10,686 nucleotides of DNA from JAWLGW01 sp964569055 (GCA_964569055.1 CAZMSZ010000266.1:1-10686); one strand, 5' to 3'. Numbered from the stretch's first letter, positions 1 to 7,297 are shown. Numbers and translations: made by a program. Notes: generated by a model from the letters alone, not told the origin.

Positions 1-167
1 ACGTGCTCGTCCTCCTCCTCGTAGAGGTGCTCGATCAACAGCTGGCGCGTCTCGGGGCGCATGCCCGCGTCGCCCGCGATCTGCCGCAGGATCGGCGCGT
101 GCTCCGCCTTGAGCGCCGCCAGCGCCTCGACCGCGCCGCGCAGCTCGTCACGCTCACCGGGCATCAT
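1..167 (-). CDS. Hypothetical protein, N-terminal fragment (runs off the window)
   Basis: The first 55 codons of a gene running off the left edge are visible. The protein begins with two consecutive Met codons (167-165 and 164-162). A strong purine-rich Shine-Dalgarno stretch on the minus strand (180-171, repeated GGA) sits about 5 nt before the first ATG and 8 nt before the second, so either could be used. The visible part is charged and helical-looking, rich in Glu, Leu and Ala, with an acidic patch (EEEDEH) just before the edge and no hydrophobic segment or signal peptide. I do not recognise the family. The good SD and the clean divergent arrangement with the SDR gene support a real gene. 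A small regulatory or helical-bundle protein is possible but unproven. Confidence 0.6.
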   Translation of the reverse strand, partial: MMPGERDELRGAVEALAALKAEHAPILRQIAGDAGMRPETRQLLIEHLYEEEDEH

Positions 168-196
168 TCGCTCCTCCTCCCGCTCATTGTCGCGCG

Positions 197-225
197 AGTT
201 TGGGCGAGCCCAACCCTGACATCAA
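197..225 (-). promoter_or_regulatory. Candidate promoter of the leftmost minus-strand gene
   Basis: Read on the minus strand, a TTGATG box (225-220) is followed after exactly 17 bp by CAAACT (202-197). This would start transcription near 190, leaving a leader of about 22 nt that holds the SD. The boxes match the sigma-70 consensus only 4/6 and 3/6, so this is suggestive only. Confidence 0.3.
200..213. promoter_or_regulatory. Perfect inverted repeat, possible operator
   Basis: The sequence is TTGGGC-GA-GCCCAA, with 6-bp arms and a 2-bp centre. It lies in the divergent spacer and overlaps the -10 box and spacer of the minus-strand promoter candidate, where a repressor site would be expected. 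No second copy was noticed elsewhere in the window. It is short enough to arise by chance. Confidence 0.3.
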
Positions 226-273
226 CTCGATCGGTGGAGATTGAGACTCGTTCTCGCCCGCGCACGCGGCTGC

Positions 274-279
274 TACCAT
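274..279 (+). promoter_or_regulatory. Possible -10 element upstream of the SDR gene
   Basis: TACCAT lies 22 bases before the SDR start, in the less GC-rich part of the spacer. No convincing -35 box is found 16-18 bp upstream; a TTGAGA at 241-246 is too far away. The implied leader would be only about 15 nt and would carry the SD. This is a weak call. Confidence 0.2.
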
Positions 280-300
280 GCGCGCCCTCAGGAGGCCGTC

Positions 301-1108
301 ATGGCGAAGCAGCGGCTGACGGGCCAGCGAGCCCTGGTGACCGGCGCGAGCAGCGGGATCGGCAAGGAGATCGCGCGGCGCCTCGCGCGCGAGGGCGCCA
401 ACCTCGTGCTCACCGCGCGCCGCCGCGAGCGGCTCGAGGAGCTGGCGCGCGAGCTCGAGGCGGCGCACGGGATCAAGGTCGCGGTGGAGGCGATCGACCT
501 CTCGACCCCCGACGCGGCGGCGGCGCTCTACGAGCGCACCGAGGGGAAGGGCCTGGCGGTGGACGTGCTCGTCAACAACGCCGGGTTCGGCGACTACGAG
601 GACTTCTTGGCCGCGCCCTGGTCGCGCTACGCCGAGATGCTCCAGCTCAACGTGGTCGCGCTGACCCAGCTCACCCGGCTGTTCCTGCCGCGCATGGTGG
701 AGCGCAGCCACGGGCACGTCATGAACGTGGCCTCCGTCGGCGCCTACATCCCGACCCCGCAGTTCGCGGTCTACGCGGCGAGCAAGGCCTACGTGCGCAA
801 CTTCACCGAGGCGCTCGACTACGAGCTGAAGGGCACCGGCGTGCGCGCGATCTCGGTGTGCCCCGGCGGGACCCGGACCGAGTTCCTCGACGCCGCGGGG
901 CAGGTCCTCAAGAGCTCGGGCGAGATGGCCATGATGTCCGCCGAGCGCTGCGCGGACATCGCCGTGCGCGCCATGCTGCGCGGGCGCCGGAACATCGTGA
1001 CCGGCTTCATGAACGCGCTGAGCATGTGGCTGCTCCGCTTCGTGCCCCGCGCCTGGCTGCCCGCGATCGCCGGCCTCAGCATGAGCAGCGCGGTCGAGAA
1101 GAGCAACA
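301..1108 (+). CDS. SDR-family oxidoreductase, 3' end lost in the scaffold gap
   Basis: This is a cytoplasmic NAD(P)-dependent short-chain dehydrogenase/reductase of the classical type (DltE/YdfG-like group); the substrate is unknown. The visible 269 residues show the Rossmann nucleotide-binding motif TGASSGIG at 14-21, Arg40 after the second strand (often linked with NADPH preference), Asp66-Leu67, the NNAG motif at 92-95, and the catalytic set Asn117, Ser145, Tyr158 and Lys162. PGG at about 184-186 is the usual post-catalytic loop. A hydrophobic segment near 240-255 is typical of this subgroup. The family is usually 250-280 residues long, so only a few residues should be missing beyond the N run. 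The ATG at 301 has AGGAGG at 290-295; an upstream in-frame start at 241 lacks such a signal and would add a non-conserved leader. It is divergent from the gene at the left edge, which gives no clue to its pathway. Confidence 0.93.
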
Positions 1109-1208
1109 NNNNNNNNNNNNNNNNNNNNNNNNNNNNNNNNNNNNNNNNNNNNNNNNNNNNNNNNNNNNNNNNNNNNNNNNNNNNNNNNNNNNNNNNNNNN
1201 NNNNNNNN
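1109..1208. other. Assembly gap of 100 N
   Basis: Exactly 100 consecutive N are present, a common convention for a scaffold gap of unknown length. It removes the SDR stop codon. Adjacency of the SDR gene and the antiporter therefore rests on scaffolding, and genes could be missing here. Open reading frames that run through the N are artefacts. Confidence 0.98.
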
Positions 1209-1242
1209 GTGATCTCTGCGCTGAGAATCGCTCGCTCGGATT

Positions 1243-1264
1243 CGTCGAGGACGGGACCTCGTCG
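1243..1264 (-). terminator. Weak hairpin downstream of the antiporter gene
   Basis: On the minus strand an 8-bp stem with one internal A/A mismatch and a 6-nt loop begins 11 bases after the antiporter stop codon. There is no following T run, so it is at best a weak or Rho-assisted terminator. A smaller bulged hairpin lies just beyond it, at about 1211-1229. Confidence 0.22.
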
Positions 1265-1275
1265 GGAGATCCGGG

Positions 1276-3843
1276 TCAACCCGCGCCTCCGCCCGCCGCC
1301 TCGTCCATCAGCGCCCGCAGCTCCGCCACGGTGTGGACCGCGCTGAGGCGCTCCACCGAGTCGTACTCCAGGAAGGCGCGCGCGATCACGGCGAGGTGGT
1401 CGAGGTGCTGCGCCGGCGCCACCTGCTCGGGGCTGACCAGCGCCAGGATCACGCGTGAGGCGCTGCCGACCCCGGGCGCGGTGATCCCGTCCTCGCAGGT
1501 GCCGACGAACACGTGCGGCTCGCGCCACTGGTCGTTGCCGCGGGCGCGCAGGAACAGCACGCCCGCGCGGACCTCGATCGGCGCGGTCCGGGCGCACTCG
1601 AGGAGCTGGCGGACGAGCTCCTCGCGGCCCTCCGGCGCGAGGTCGGGGGCGGCCTGCAGCATGTGATCGAGGAAGTCGCGCAGCGGCTCGGCCGCGTGGT
1701 GCATGGCCGCCCACTCCAGCTCGCGGGTGCGGAACAGCCGGCCCGTCCCGCTGCGCGTCGCCGCGGGCTCGGTCGGGTCGATCGCGGGCAGGAGCTCCTC
1801 GACCTCGTCCTCGTCGAGCGACTCCTGGGCCGGGTGGACCACCAGGAGGTTGTGGTCGGGCAGCTCCACCGCGAGCTGGCCCGGGAAGCGGCGCATGGCG
1901 GGGCGCCAGGCCAGGGAGTCCACCCGCCCGCCGAGCACGACCAGGAGGTCGTGCCCGTGGACCCGCGGGCCGATCACCGCGCCCGGCGCGTGGAGCGCCT
2001 CCTCGGCGTCGATCGTGCGCAGCTCCAGCGGCACCTCGGGCCGCGCGCTCTTCACGCGCCGCTCGACCGCCTCGGCGTCGTCGGACGCGACCAGGAGGAT
2101 CAGCCGCGCGCCGAGCCGCTGGCACAGGCTCTTGATCCCCTGCACGGCCCCGTCGAACCCGGGCTGGCGGTGCGCGAGCGCGGAGACGAACACCACCACC
2201 CCTGCCGTCGAGTTGAGCGGCTGGGCCAGGCGCGACACCACGATCGTCTGGTCGCACTGCTCGAGGAGCTGGTCGAGCACGCCGCCGAAGATCCGCTCGC
2301 CCGCCGACAGGCCGCCGCTCCAGCCGATCACCACCGTCGAGGCCCGCAGCTCCTTCTGCGCGCGCACGATCGCGTGGACCACGTTGAGGTCGATCCGCGT
2401 GACCGGGTTCACCGGCGTGCCGGCCGCCACCGCGTGGGACACCGCGTCCGCCATGATCCGCTCGTTGCGGGCCACCTGCTCCCTGACCTTGTCCCCGTCG
2501 CGCACCACGATCAGCGGGTAGATCGGGTCGGGCGCGTCCTGCGGGCGCAGCAACGTGGCGAGGTCGACCAGGCTCCCCGCCGTGGCCGGGTTGGCGAGGG
2601 GGATCAGGATCCGGGCCGAGGCCTCGGCGTCGTGACCGTCGCTGTCCGCCAGCTCCAGCGCGAGCTGACGACCGAAGCGGTCGACGAGCCAGGGGCCGAA
2701 CAGGCAGGAGACGAGGATCAGCACCACGACCGCGTTGACCGCGACCGCCTCGAACAGGCCGATCTCGAAGCCGACCAACGTCACGGCCAGCGTCCCCGCG
2801 GCCTGCGGGGTCGAGAGGCCGATCACGACCCAGCCCGCGGCGGAGCTGTGGCCGTACACCCGCCGCGCCAGGAGCGCGGCCGCCGCCTTGCCGACCACCA
2901 CGGCGAGCGTGAACACGAGGGCCAGGAACCAGACGGTCCAGCCCTCGACCAGCACCCCGAAGTCGACCAGGAGCCCGACCGAGACCAGGAACAGCGGGAC
3001 GAACAGCGCCTCCCCCACGAAGTTGACCCGGCTCATGATCCCGCTGGCGTTGGGCACCATGCGGTTGAGCGTCAGGCCGGCGAGGAACGCGCCCACGATC
3101 GGCGCCAGCCCCGCGAGCTGGCTCAGGTAGGCGGTCCCAAACAGGAGGAGCAGCAAGAACACCAGCTCGGTCTGCGGGCTCGGCTGCGCGCGACGGAAGA
3201 ACCAGCGGCCCAGCCGCGGCAGCACCACCAGGGTGACCGTCACGAACACCACGAGCTTGAGCGCGAACAGCAGCCAGAACATGAGCCCGAGCGCGCCGCT
3301 CTTGGCCGCCGCCACGGCGGCCAGCACGGCCAGGCCCAGGCCGTCGGTGATCAGCGTCGCGCCCGCCACCATGATCACGGCGGGGTGGCGGCCCAGGCCG
3401 AGGCGCTGCGCCATGGGATAGGCGATCAGGGTGTGCGTACCCACGATCGAGCCCAGGAGCAGCGCCGGCAGGAGCCCCCAGTCCAGCACCCACAGCGCGG
3501 CGCCGATCCCGAGCAGCTGCGGGATCCCGAACGAGACCAGCCCGAAGGCCAGGCTGCGCGCGCGGAGCGCCACGAACTGCTGCAGGTCGAGCGACAGCCC
3601 GGCCAGGAACATGAGGTACAGCAGCCCCACCTGGCCCAGGGTCTGGATCGTCTCGCTGCGCGTGAGCAGGTTCAGGGCCGAGGGCCCGCACACCGCGCCG
3701 GCCGCGATCAGCCCCACCACCGCCGGCACGCGCAGCCGCGCGCTCAGCGCGGGCGCCACCAGCAGCAGGAGCATCAGGCAGGCGAACACCAGGACGGGGT
3801 CGGTGAACGGGCGAGCCATGCCCAGCGAGAGCAGGGCGGTCAC
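1276..3843 (-). CDS. CPA2-type cation:proton antiporter with universal-stress and EIIA-like C-terminal domains
   Basis: This 855-residue inner-membrane protein probably exchanges Na+ or K+ for H+. Residues 10-390 form about 12-13 hydrophobic segments of the Na+/H+ exchanger fold. They include the ITDG segment with likely ion-binding Asp167, the FLVSVGLLVDF motif at 285-295 and Lys319 in a later helix. A universal-stress-like domain follows at about 409-540; its nucleotide loop has Gly507-x2-Gly510-x9-Gly520, but Gly521 replaces the usual Ser/Thr. A second, more divergent domain of similar type spans about 546-672, then an acidic linker. Residues 700-848 resemble a PTS EIIA type-2 (PtsN-like) domain with Arg766 where the phosphorylated His is expected. 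The GTG start is chosen because it overlaps the stop of a leader ORF as GTGA. An ATG eight codons later (3819) aligns better with relatives and is a real alternative. Cytoplasmic domains suggest gating by nucleotide or PTS-type signals. Confidence 0.9.
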   Translation of the reverse strand: MTALLSLGMARPFTDPVLVFACLMLLLLVAPALSARLRVPAVVGLIAAGAVCGPSALNLLTRSETIQTLGQVGLLYLMFLAGLSLDLQQFVALRARSLAFGLVSFGIPQLLGIGAALWVLDWGLLPALLLGSIVGTHTLIAYPMAQRLGLGRHPAVIMVAGATLITDGLGLAVLAAVAAAKSGALGLMFWLLFALKLVVFVTVTLVVLPRLGRWFFRRAQPSPQTELVFLLLLLFGTAYLSQLAGLAPIVGAFLAGLTLNRMVPNASGIMSRVNFVGEALFVPLFLVSVGLLVDFGVLVEGWTVWFLALVFTLAVVVGKAAAALLARRVYGHSSAAGWVVIGLSTPQAAGTLAVTLVGFEIGLFEAVAVNAVVVLILVSCLFGPWLVDRFGRQLALELADSDGHDAEASARILIPLANPATAGSLVDLATLLRPQDAPDPIYPLIVVRDGDKVREQVARNERIMADAVSHAVAAGTPVNPVTRIDLNVVHAIVRAQKELRASTVVIGWSGGLSAGERIFGGVLDQLLEQCDQTIVVSRLAQPLNSTAGVVVFVSALAHRQPGFDGAVQGIKSLCQRLGARLILLVASDDAEAVERRVKSARPEVPLELRTIDAEEALHAPGAVIGPRVHGHDLLVVLGGRVDSLAWRPAMRRFPGQLAVELPDHNLLVVHPAQESLDEDEVEELLPAIDPTEPAATRSGTGRLFRTRELEWAAMHHAAEPLRDFLDHMLQAAPDLAPEGREELVRQLLECARTAPIEVRAGVLFLRARGNDQWREPHVFVGTCEDGITAPGVGSASRVILALVSPEQVAPAQHLDHLAVIARAFLEYDSVERLSAVHTVAELRALMDEAAGGGAG

Positions 3844-3902
3844 GGACGAGCCCGCCTGGGTAGCGCTGGGGCAGGCGCAGGAAGGGCGCTGGAGCTCGAC
3901 AC
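3840..3902 (-). CDS. Possible 20-codon leader ORF upstream of the antiporter
   Basis: A GTG codon at 3902 is preceded 4 nt upstream by GAGGAGG (3913-3907), one of the better SDs in the window. The frame runs 20 codons and its TGA overlaps the antiporter GTG as GTGA, the classic arrangement for translational coupling. The peptide would be Ser/Pro/Ala/Arg-rich. It uses codons such as CTA, CTT, CCA, CCT and CGT that are rare in the neighbouring genes, which fits either a non-coding stretch or a regulatory leader sensitive to slow decoding. The frame stays open upstream of the GTG, so the start is not certain. This could be chance. Confidence 0.3.
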   Translation of the reverse strand: MSSSSALPAPAPALPRRARP

Positions 3903-3942
3903 GCGTCCTCCTCGGGCCGCGCCCGCCGCGCAGCGTGCGGAC

Positions 3943-3948
3943 ACTCTA
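3943..3948 (-). promoter_or_regulatory. Weak -10-like element upstream of the antiporter leader
   Basis: TAGAGT on the minus strand lies in the otherwise GC-saturated 149-bp spacer between the methyltransferase stop and the antiporter start. It would place the transcription start near 3936, upstream of the leader SD. No matching -35 box is visible, so the antiporter could instead be read through from the methyltransferase. Confidence 0.18.
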
Positions 3949-3992
3949 CGCGATCGACCGGGCCCGCGCCCGCGCGGCCGAGCCGCTCGCGC

Positions 3993-6053
3993 TCAGCGGT
4001 AGCGCTCGCCCGCGGCGTAGCGCCGGACCGCGATCGCGCGGGTCCGGCTCCCCGGCGGGGGCAGCGCGAGCACGCGCGACAGCGGGTCCTGCGCGGCGCG
4101 GGCGCGCAGCGCCTCGAGCTCGCGCGGCGCGAGCCCGAACGCGGCGGCGACCGCGCGATCGACCTCGTGCTCCACCTCGCGCAGCGCGGCCGCCCGACGG
4201 GCCGCCGCCTCGCGCGCCGCGGCGCGGGCGAGCGCCGCCAGCGCCGCCGCCGCGGCCGAGTCGGCCAGGATCGCGGCGGGCACCGGGAACGCCCCGATCA
4301 CGCCGGCGTAGAACGTGGCCCGGTGCGAGCCCGCCAGCGCGCCCGCGCGCAGGAGCGCGAAGGCGTAGGCCCGCAGCGGGAGCGAGTTGATCAGCGCCGC
4401 CAGCGCGAACGCGCCGGCCTCCCCCTCGTCCAGGAGCGTGCCCGGCGCGCGCACGACCATCACGGTGTTGCGGGCGAAGAACGGCTCGGGCTCGCCGGTG
4501 TCCACCGCCGCCATGGGCGTGAGCGCGATCCGGGGCACGAGCACCTTCGGAGCGCGGAAGAACGCCTCGCTCTTGGGGTCGGAGATCGCCTCGGGGCGGT
4601 AGTCCAGCGTGCGCCCGCGCGCCTCGATCCGCCAGGGTCGCACCTCGCGCCCGTCGAGCAGCGGCCGGGGCGCGACGAAGTGCGCCGGCGGGGCCCCGTC
4701 TGCGATCAGCGCGCCGGCGCCCGCCGCTTCGCCCCGCCCCGTCCGGATCGCGAGGCCGTAGCCCGCGACCAGCGGCGTGGGCGCGGCCCGCAGCCGCTCG
4801 AGCAGCGGGAGCTCCGCGCGCGAGACGAACGGGGGCCAGCGATCCGAGACCGCGAGCTCGAGCCAGCGCCGCTGCGGCAGCGCGCTCCGCTCCACCTCGA
4901 GCGTGCGCCCCGCGGCGGCGCCGCGCCAGCGGGCCCGCCCCAGGGTCAGGCGGTGATCGGCCGCGGGCGCGGCGCGACGCACCACGAGCAGGCAGGCGAT
5001 CACCTGCGCGTCCGCGAACGCGCCCTCGGCCCACTCGAGCGAGGTCAGCTCCTCGATCGCGTGCCCGGCGAGCGCGCGCCGCAGCCCCGCGCAGGCCCGC
5101 CCCTCCAGCAGCCCCTGCGGCACGACCAGGCCGAGGCGTCCGCTGGGGCGCAGCCAGCACAGCGCGCGCAGCACGAAGTAGGCGGCGAGGTCCACGTTGC
5201 CCCCGCCGAGCTCGGGCGCGCCGGCGCGGTAGGCGCGGCGGAGCGCGGCCGGGATCCGCTCGCCGCGCACGAAGGGCGGGTTGCCGATCACCACGTCCCA
5301 CGCCCCGTCGGCGGCGCTCGGCGCGGGCGGCCCGGCGAGGAGCGCGTCGGCGCGCGTGACCCGCGGGACCGCGCCCGGCCCGAGGCCGCGCGCGGCGGCC
5401 GCGCGCGCGAGCGCGACGCGCGCCGCGCGGCAGGCGTAGGGGTGCACGTCCACCGCGGCGAGCGCGCGGGCCAGCTCCTCGGGCGCGCGCCCCGCCGCGA
5501 GCCCGCGGGTCCAGGCGGGGAGCAGGAACGCGCCCGCCCCCACGGCGGGCTCGAGCAGCCGCCCCGCGTCCGCGCCGGCGCCCGACCAGCCGACCGCGTC
5601 GAGCAGCCGCTCGGCGAGCGCGCCCTCCGTGTAGACCCCGCCCCGCCGCTTCTGGGCGCGCGCGGAGAACGTGCGCGGGAACAGGTCGGCGTCGAGCGCG
5701 GGGGTCGCGGTGGGCAGCGCCTCGTCGATCGCCGCCGCCGCGCGCCGCACGAGCGCGGGAGCGCGTCCGAACAGCGACGCGGCGGGGTCGCCCTGCGGCG
5801 CGAGCAGGTCCGGCGCCTCGGCCAGGAGCTCCGCCCCCTCGCGCGCGAGCAGCCGCTCGGCCACCAGCGCCTCGGCCGCGTGCGTGAGGAGGGCCTCGGC
5901 CGCGGCCGCCGGGCTCGGCGTCCCGTCGAGGAGCAGCGCGCGGACCTCGGGCTGAAGCCCGGCCAGGGCCGCGGCGGCCTCCTCCTGCAGTCCGCCGAGC
6001 GCCCTGCGCGCCGCCTGCCACGCGACCGCGAGCAGGCCCTCGGGTGAGTCCAT
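3993..6053 (-). CDS. N6-adenine-type DNA methyltransferase with TaqI-like specificity region (orphan)
   Basis: This 686-residue protein is expected to transfer a methyl group from S-adenosylmethionine to an adenine in a specific DNA site. In order it shows a helical Ala-rich N-terminus (1-125) of unknown role, RRGGVYTEG (137-144, the motif X region), the SAM-binding motif I LLEPAVGAGAF (166-176), an acidic motif II residue Asp202, the catalytic GNPPF (257-261, motif IV), and the LRPSGRLGLVVPQG strand region (301-314). The C-terminal half resembles the TaqI/Eco57I target-recognition region, with an INSLPLRAYAFALLR helix and a later VIGAFPVP stretch. The final 80 residues are a helical Ala/Arg-rich stretch. 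No PD-(D/E)xK or other nuclease motif is seen and no restriction gene is adjacent, so it looks solitary. The ATG at 6053 is the first in-frame start and has no SD. A Type IIG enzyme with a decayed nuclease domain is an alternative. Confidence 0.85.
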   Translation of the reverse strand: MDSPEGLLAVAWQAARRALGGLQEEAAAALAGLQPEVRALLLDGTPSPAAAAEALLTHAAEALVAERLLAREGAELLAEAPDLLAPQGDPAASLFGRAPALVRRAAAAIDEALPTATPALDADLFPRTFSARAQKRRGGVYTEGALAERLLDAVGWSGAGADAGRLLEPAVGAGAFLLPAWTRGLAAGRAPEELARALAAVDVHPYACRAARVALARAAAARGLGPGAVPRVTRADALLAGPPAPSAADGAWDVVIGNPPFVRGERIPAALRRAYRAGAPELGGGNVDLAAYFVLRALCWLRPSGRLGLVVPQGLLEGRACAGLRRALAGHAIEELTSLEWAEGAFADAQVIACLLVVRRAAPAADHRLTLGRARWRGAAAGRTLEVERSALPQRRWLELAVSDRWPPFVSRAELPLLERLRAAPTPLVAGYGLAIRTGRGEAAGAGALIADGAPPAHFVAPRPLLDGREVRPWRIEARGRTLDYRPEAISDPKSEAFFRAPKVLVPRIALTPMAAVDTGEPEPFFARNTVMVVRAPGTLLDEGEAGAFALAALINSLPLRAYAFALLRAGALAGSHRATFYAGVIGAFPVPAAILADSAAAAALAALARAAAREAAARRAAALREVEHEVDRAVAAAFGLAPRELEALRARAAQDPLSRVLALPPPGSRTRAIAVRRYAAGERYR

Positions 6054-6059
6054 GGCGCG

Positions 6060-6065
6060 AGGATA
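6060..6065 (-). promoter_or_regulatory. Possible -10 element for a leaderless methyltransferase transcript
   Basis: TATCCT on the minus strand ends 6 nt before the A of the methyltransferase ATG, so transcription would begin at or next to the start codon. The absence of any SD-like sequence before this ATG agrees with leaderless translation. There is no clear -35 box. Confidence 0.28.
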
Positions 6066-6163
6066 GCGGCGGGCGACGACAGCGCGCGGCGCCGCGCCTC
6101 GACCGTGGAGCCGCGCTCAGCGGGCCAGCCTGCGCAGCGCAAGGAGACCTCCGGGGCGGGACC

Positions 6164-7297
6164 TCAGCGGCCGCGGCCGAGCACGCCCGCGTCCTCCGCC
6201 GCGAGCCCGTGGTAGGCCGTCACGAGCAGGGCCGGCACGAACAGGTCGAGCAGGCGCGGGAGGGCGAGCTGCAGCGGGGCGTTGCCGAGCGCGAACAGCC
6301 CGGCCGTGAGCGCCGCATACAGCGCGGCGAAGGCGAAGGTCAGCGCGAGCAGCGTGGGGTAGCGCCCCTGCGCCAGCCGCCAGGCGCGCTGCAGCGCCGG
6401 GAGCGCCGGGCGCTCCTCCAGGATCACGATCGGGACCGCCAGCCCCAGCGCGGGGAGCACCAGCAGGATCCCCAGGCCGAGCGCCGCCGCGGGCGCCAGC
6501 GCGGCGGTGGCCCACGAGCTCGTGCGGCTCAGCAGCCAGGCGGCGACGGGCAGCGCGGGGAGCACCACCAGCAGCGCGAGCAGGAAGTAGACCAGGAACA
6601 CGCCGAACAGCGCCCCGGCGTTGCGCACCACTCGGCCCCAGGTGGCGAGCAGCCCCTCGCCGAGGCCCAGCGGCCGGCCGCGCAGGGCGCGGTCGACCAG
6701 GAGCGCGATCCCGGCCGGGAACAGGAGGAGGTCGGTCGAGATCCAGAAGGCGACCCCCGCCGCCACCAGCGCGCCCAGGCCGAGCGAGCCGGCCCAGGAG
6801 CCCAGGCCGAACTCGGCCAGGGCGGCGGCGCCGAGCGCGCCGGGGAGCGCGAACAGGGTCACGCCGGCCAGGGTCGCGAGCAAGAACCACAGCAGCACGC
6901 CGGGGAGGCTCGGCACGAACGCGCGCGCGGCGAGCCGCGGCGTGGCGAGCAGGCCGAAGTCGAGCGGCAGGGCGCCGCCGAGCTCCTGCTGCGCGGCGCA
7001 GGCGGCGCACAGGTGGTCGATCGGCCGCGGCGCGAGGCACTCGCCGCAGGCCGCCGCCGCGCAGCGGCTGCAGCGGCGGCGCGAGATCGCGCGCGGGTGG
7101 CGGGCGCAGGGGGCGCCGCGGGCGCGGCGCAGCACCGCGCTCTCGGTGACGGCGTCGCCCTCGCGCGCGGGGGCCTCGCGCGCGGGCACGGTCAGCACCG
7201 CCTTGCAGCGCGGGCAGCGCACGCGCGCGCCGCTCTGGCGGCGGCTCAGGTCGTAGCCGGTGTCGCAGCCGGGGCAGCGGACGAGGGGCGCGCTCAC
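6164..7297 (-). CDS. Membrane protein with two N-terminal zinc-binding modules
   Basis: This 377-residue protein starts with a zinc ribbon of the MJ0042 type (Cys8, Cys11, Cys28, Cys31). A second, B-box-like module follows (Cys64, His67, Cys76, Cys79, Cys84, Cys87, His95, Cys97, Cys100), similar to the short finger found before some bacterial rhomboid or membrane domains. Residues 125-365 hold about six hydrophobic segments. The stretch around 291-320 (ILEERPALPALQRAWRLAQG) resembles the conserved amphipathic segment of bacterial GPDPase-type or YciC-like multi-helix membrane domains. No enzyme active site is visible. The GTG start overlaps the glycosyltransferase stop as GTGA, so the two are co-translated. 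This start excludes a long upstream open frame that merely shadows the glycosyltransferase. The family's function is unknown; a role in envelope assembly or membrane-bound sensing is inference from the partner gene. Confidence 0.82.
   Translation of the reverse strand: MSAPLVRCPGCDTGYDLSRRQSGARVRCPRCKAVLTVPAREAPAREGDAVTESAVLRRARGAPCARHPRAISRRRCSRCAAAACGECLAPRPIDHLCAACAAQQELGGALPLDFGLLATPRLAARAFVPSLPGVLLWFLLATLAGVTLFALPGALGAAALAEFGLGSWAGSLGLGALVAAGVAFWISTDLLLFPAGIALLVDRALRGRPLGLGEGLLATWGRVVRNAGALFGVFLVYFLLALLVVLPALPVAAWLLSRTSSWATAALAPAAALGLGILLVLPALGLAVPIVILEERPALPALQRAWRLAQGRYPTLLALTFAFAALYAALTAGLFALGNAPLQLALPRLLDLFVPALLVTAYHGLAAEDAGVLGRGR

Noticed and set aside
1076..3691. Minus-strand open frame of 871 codons overlapping the antiporter in another frame
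   Set aside because: It runs through the N gap and gives an Arg/Gly/Pro-rich translation with no recognisable fold. It is a frame shadow of the antiporter.
1513..4002. Long plus-strand open frame of 829 codons opposite the antiporter
   Set aside because: It is antisense to a well-supported transporter, its translation is low-complexity (Arg/Gln/His/Glu-rich) without any domain, and long empty frames are expected at this GC content.
3946..6021. Second long minus-strand frame over the methyltransferase gene
   Set aside because: It lacks all methyltransferase motifs, which are clear in the frame at 3993-6053, and it is compositionally biased.
4167..6047. Plus-strand 626-codon open frame opposite the methyltransferase
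   Set aside because: It is antisense, rich in Arg/Glu/Gly/Gln, and has no motif or SD that would support a gene.
6084..6097. Perfect 14-bp GC palindrome in the spacer upstream of the methyltransferase gene
   Set aside because: It consists only of G and C, a pattern frequent by chance at this base composition, and it has no T run or partner site.
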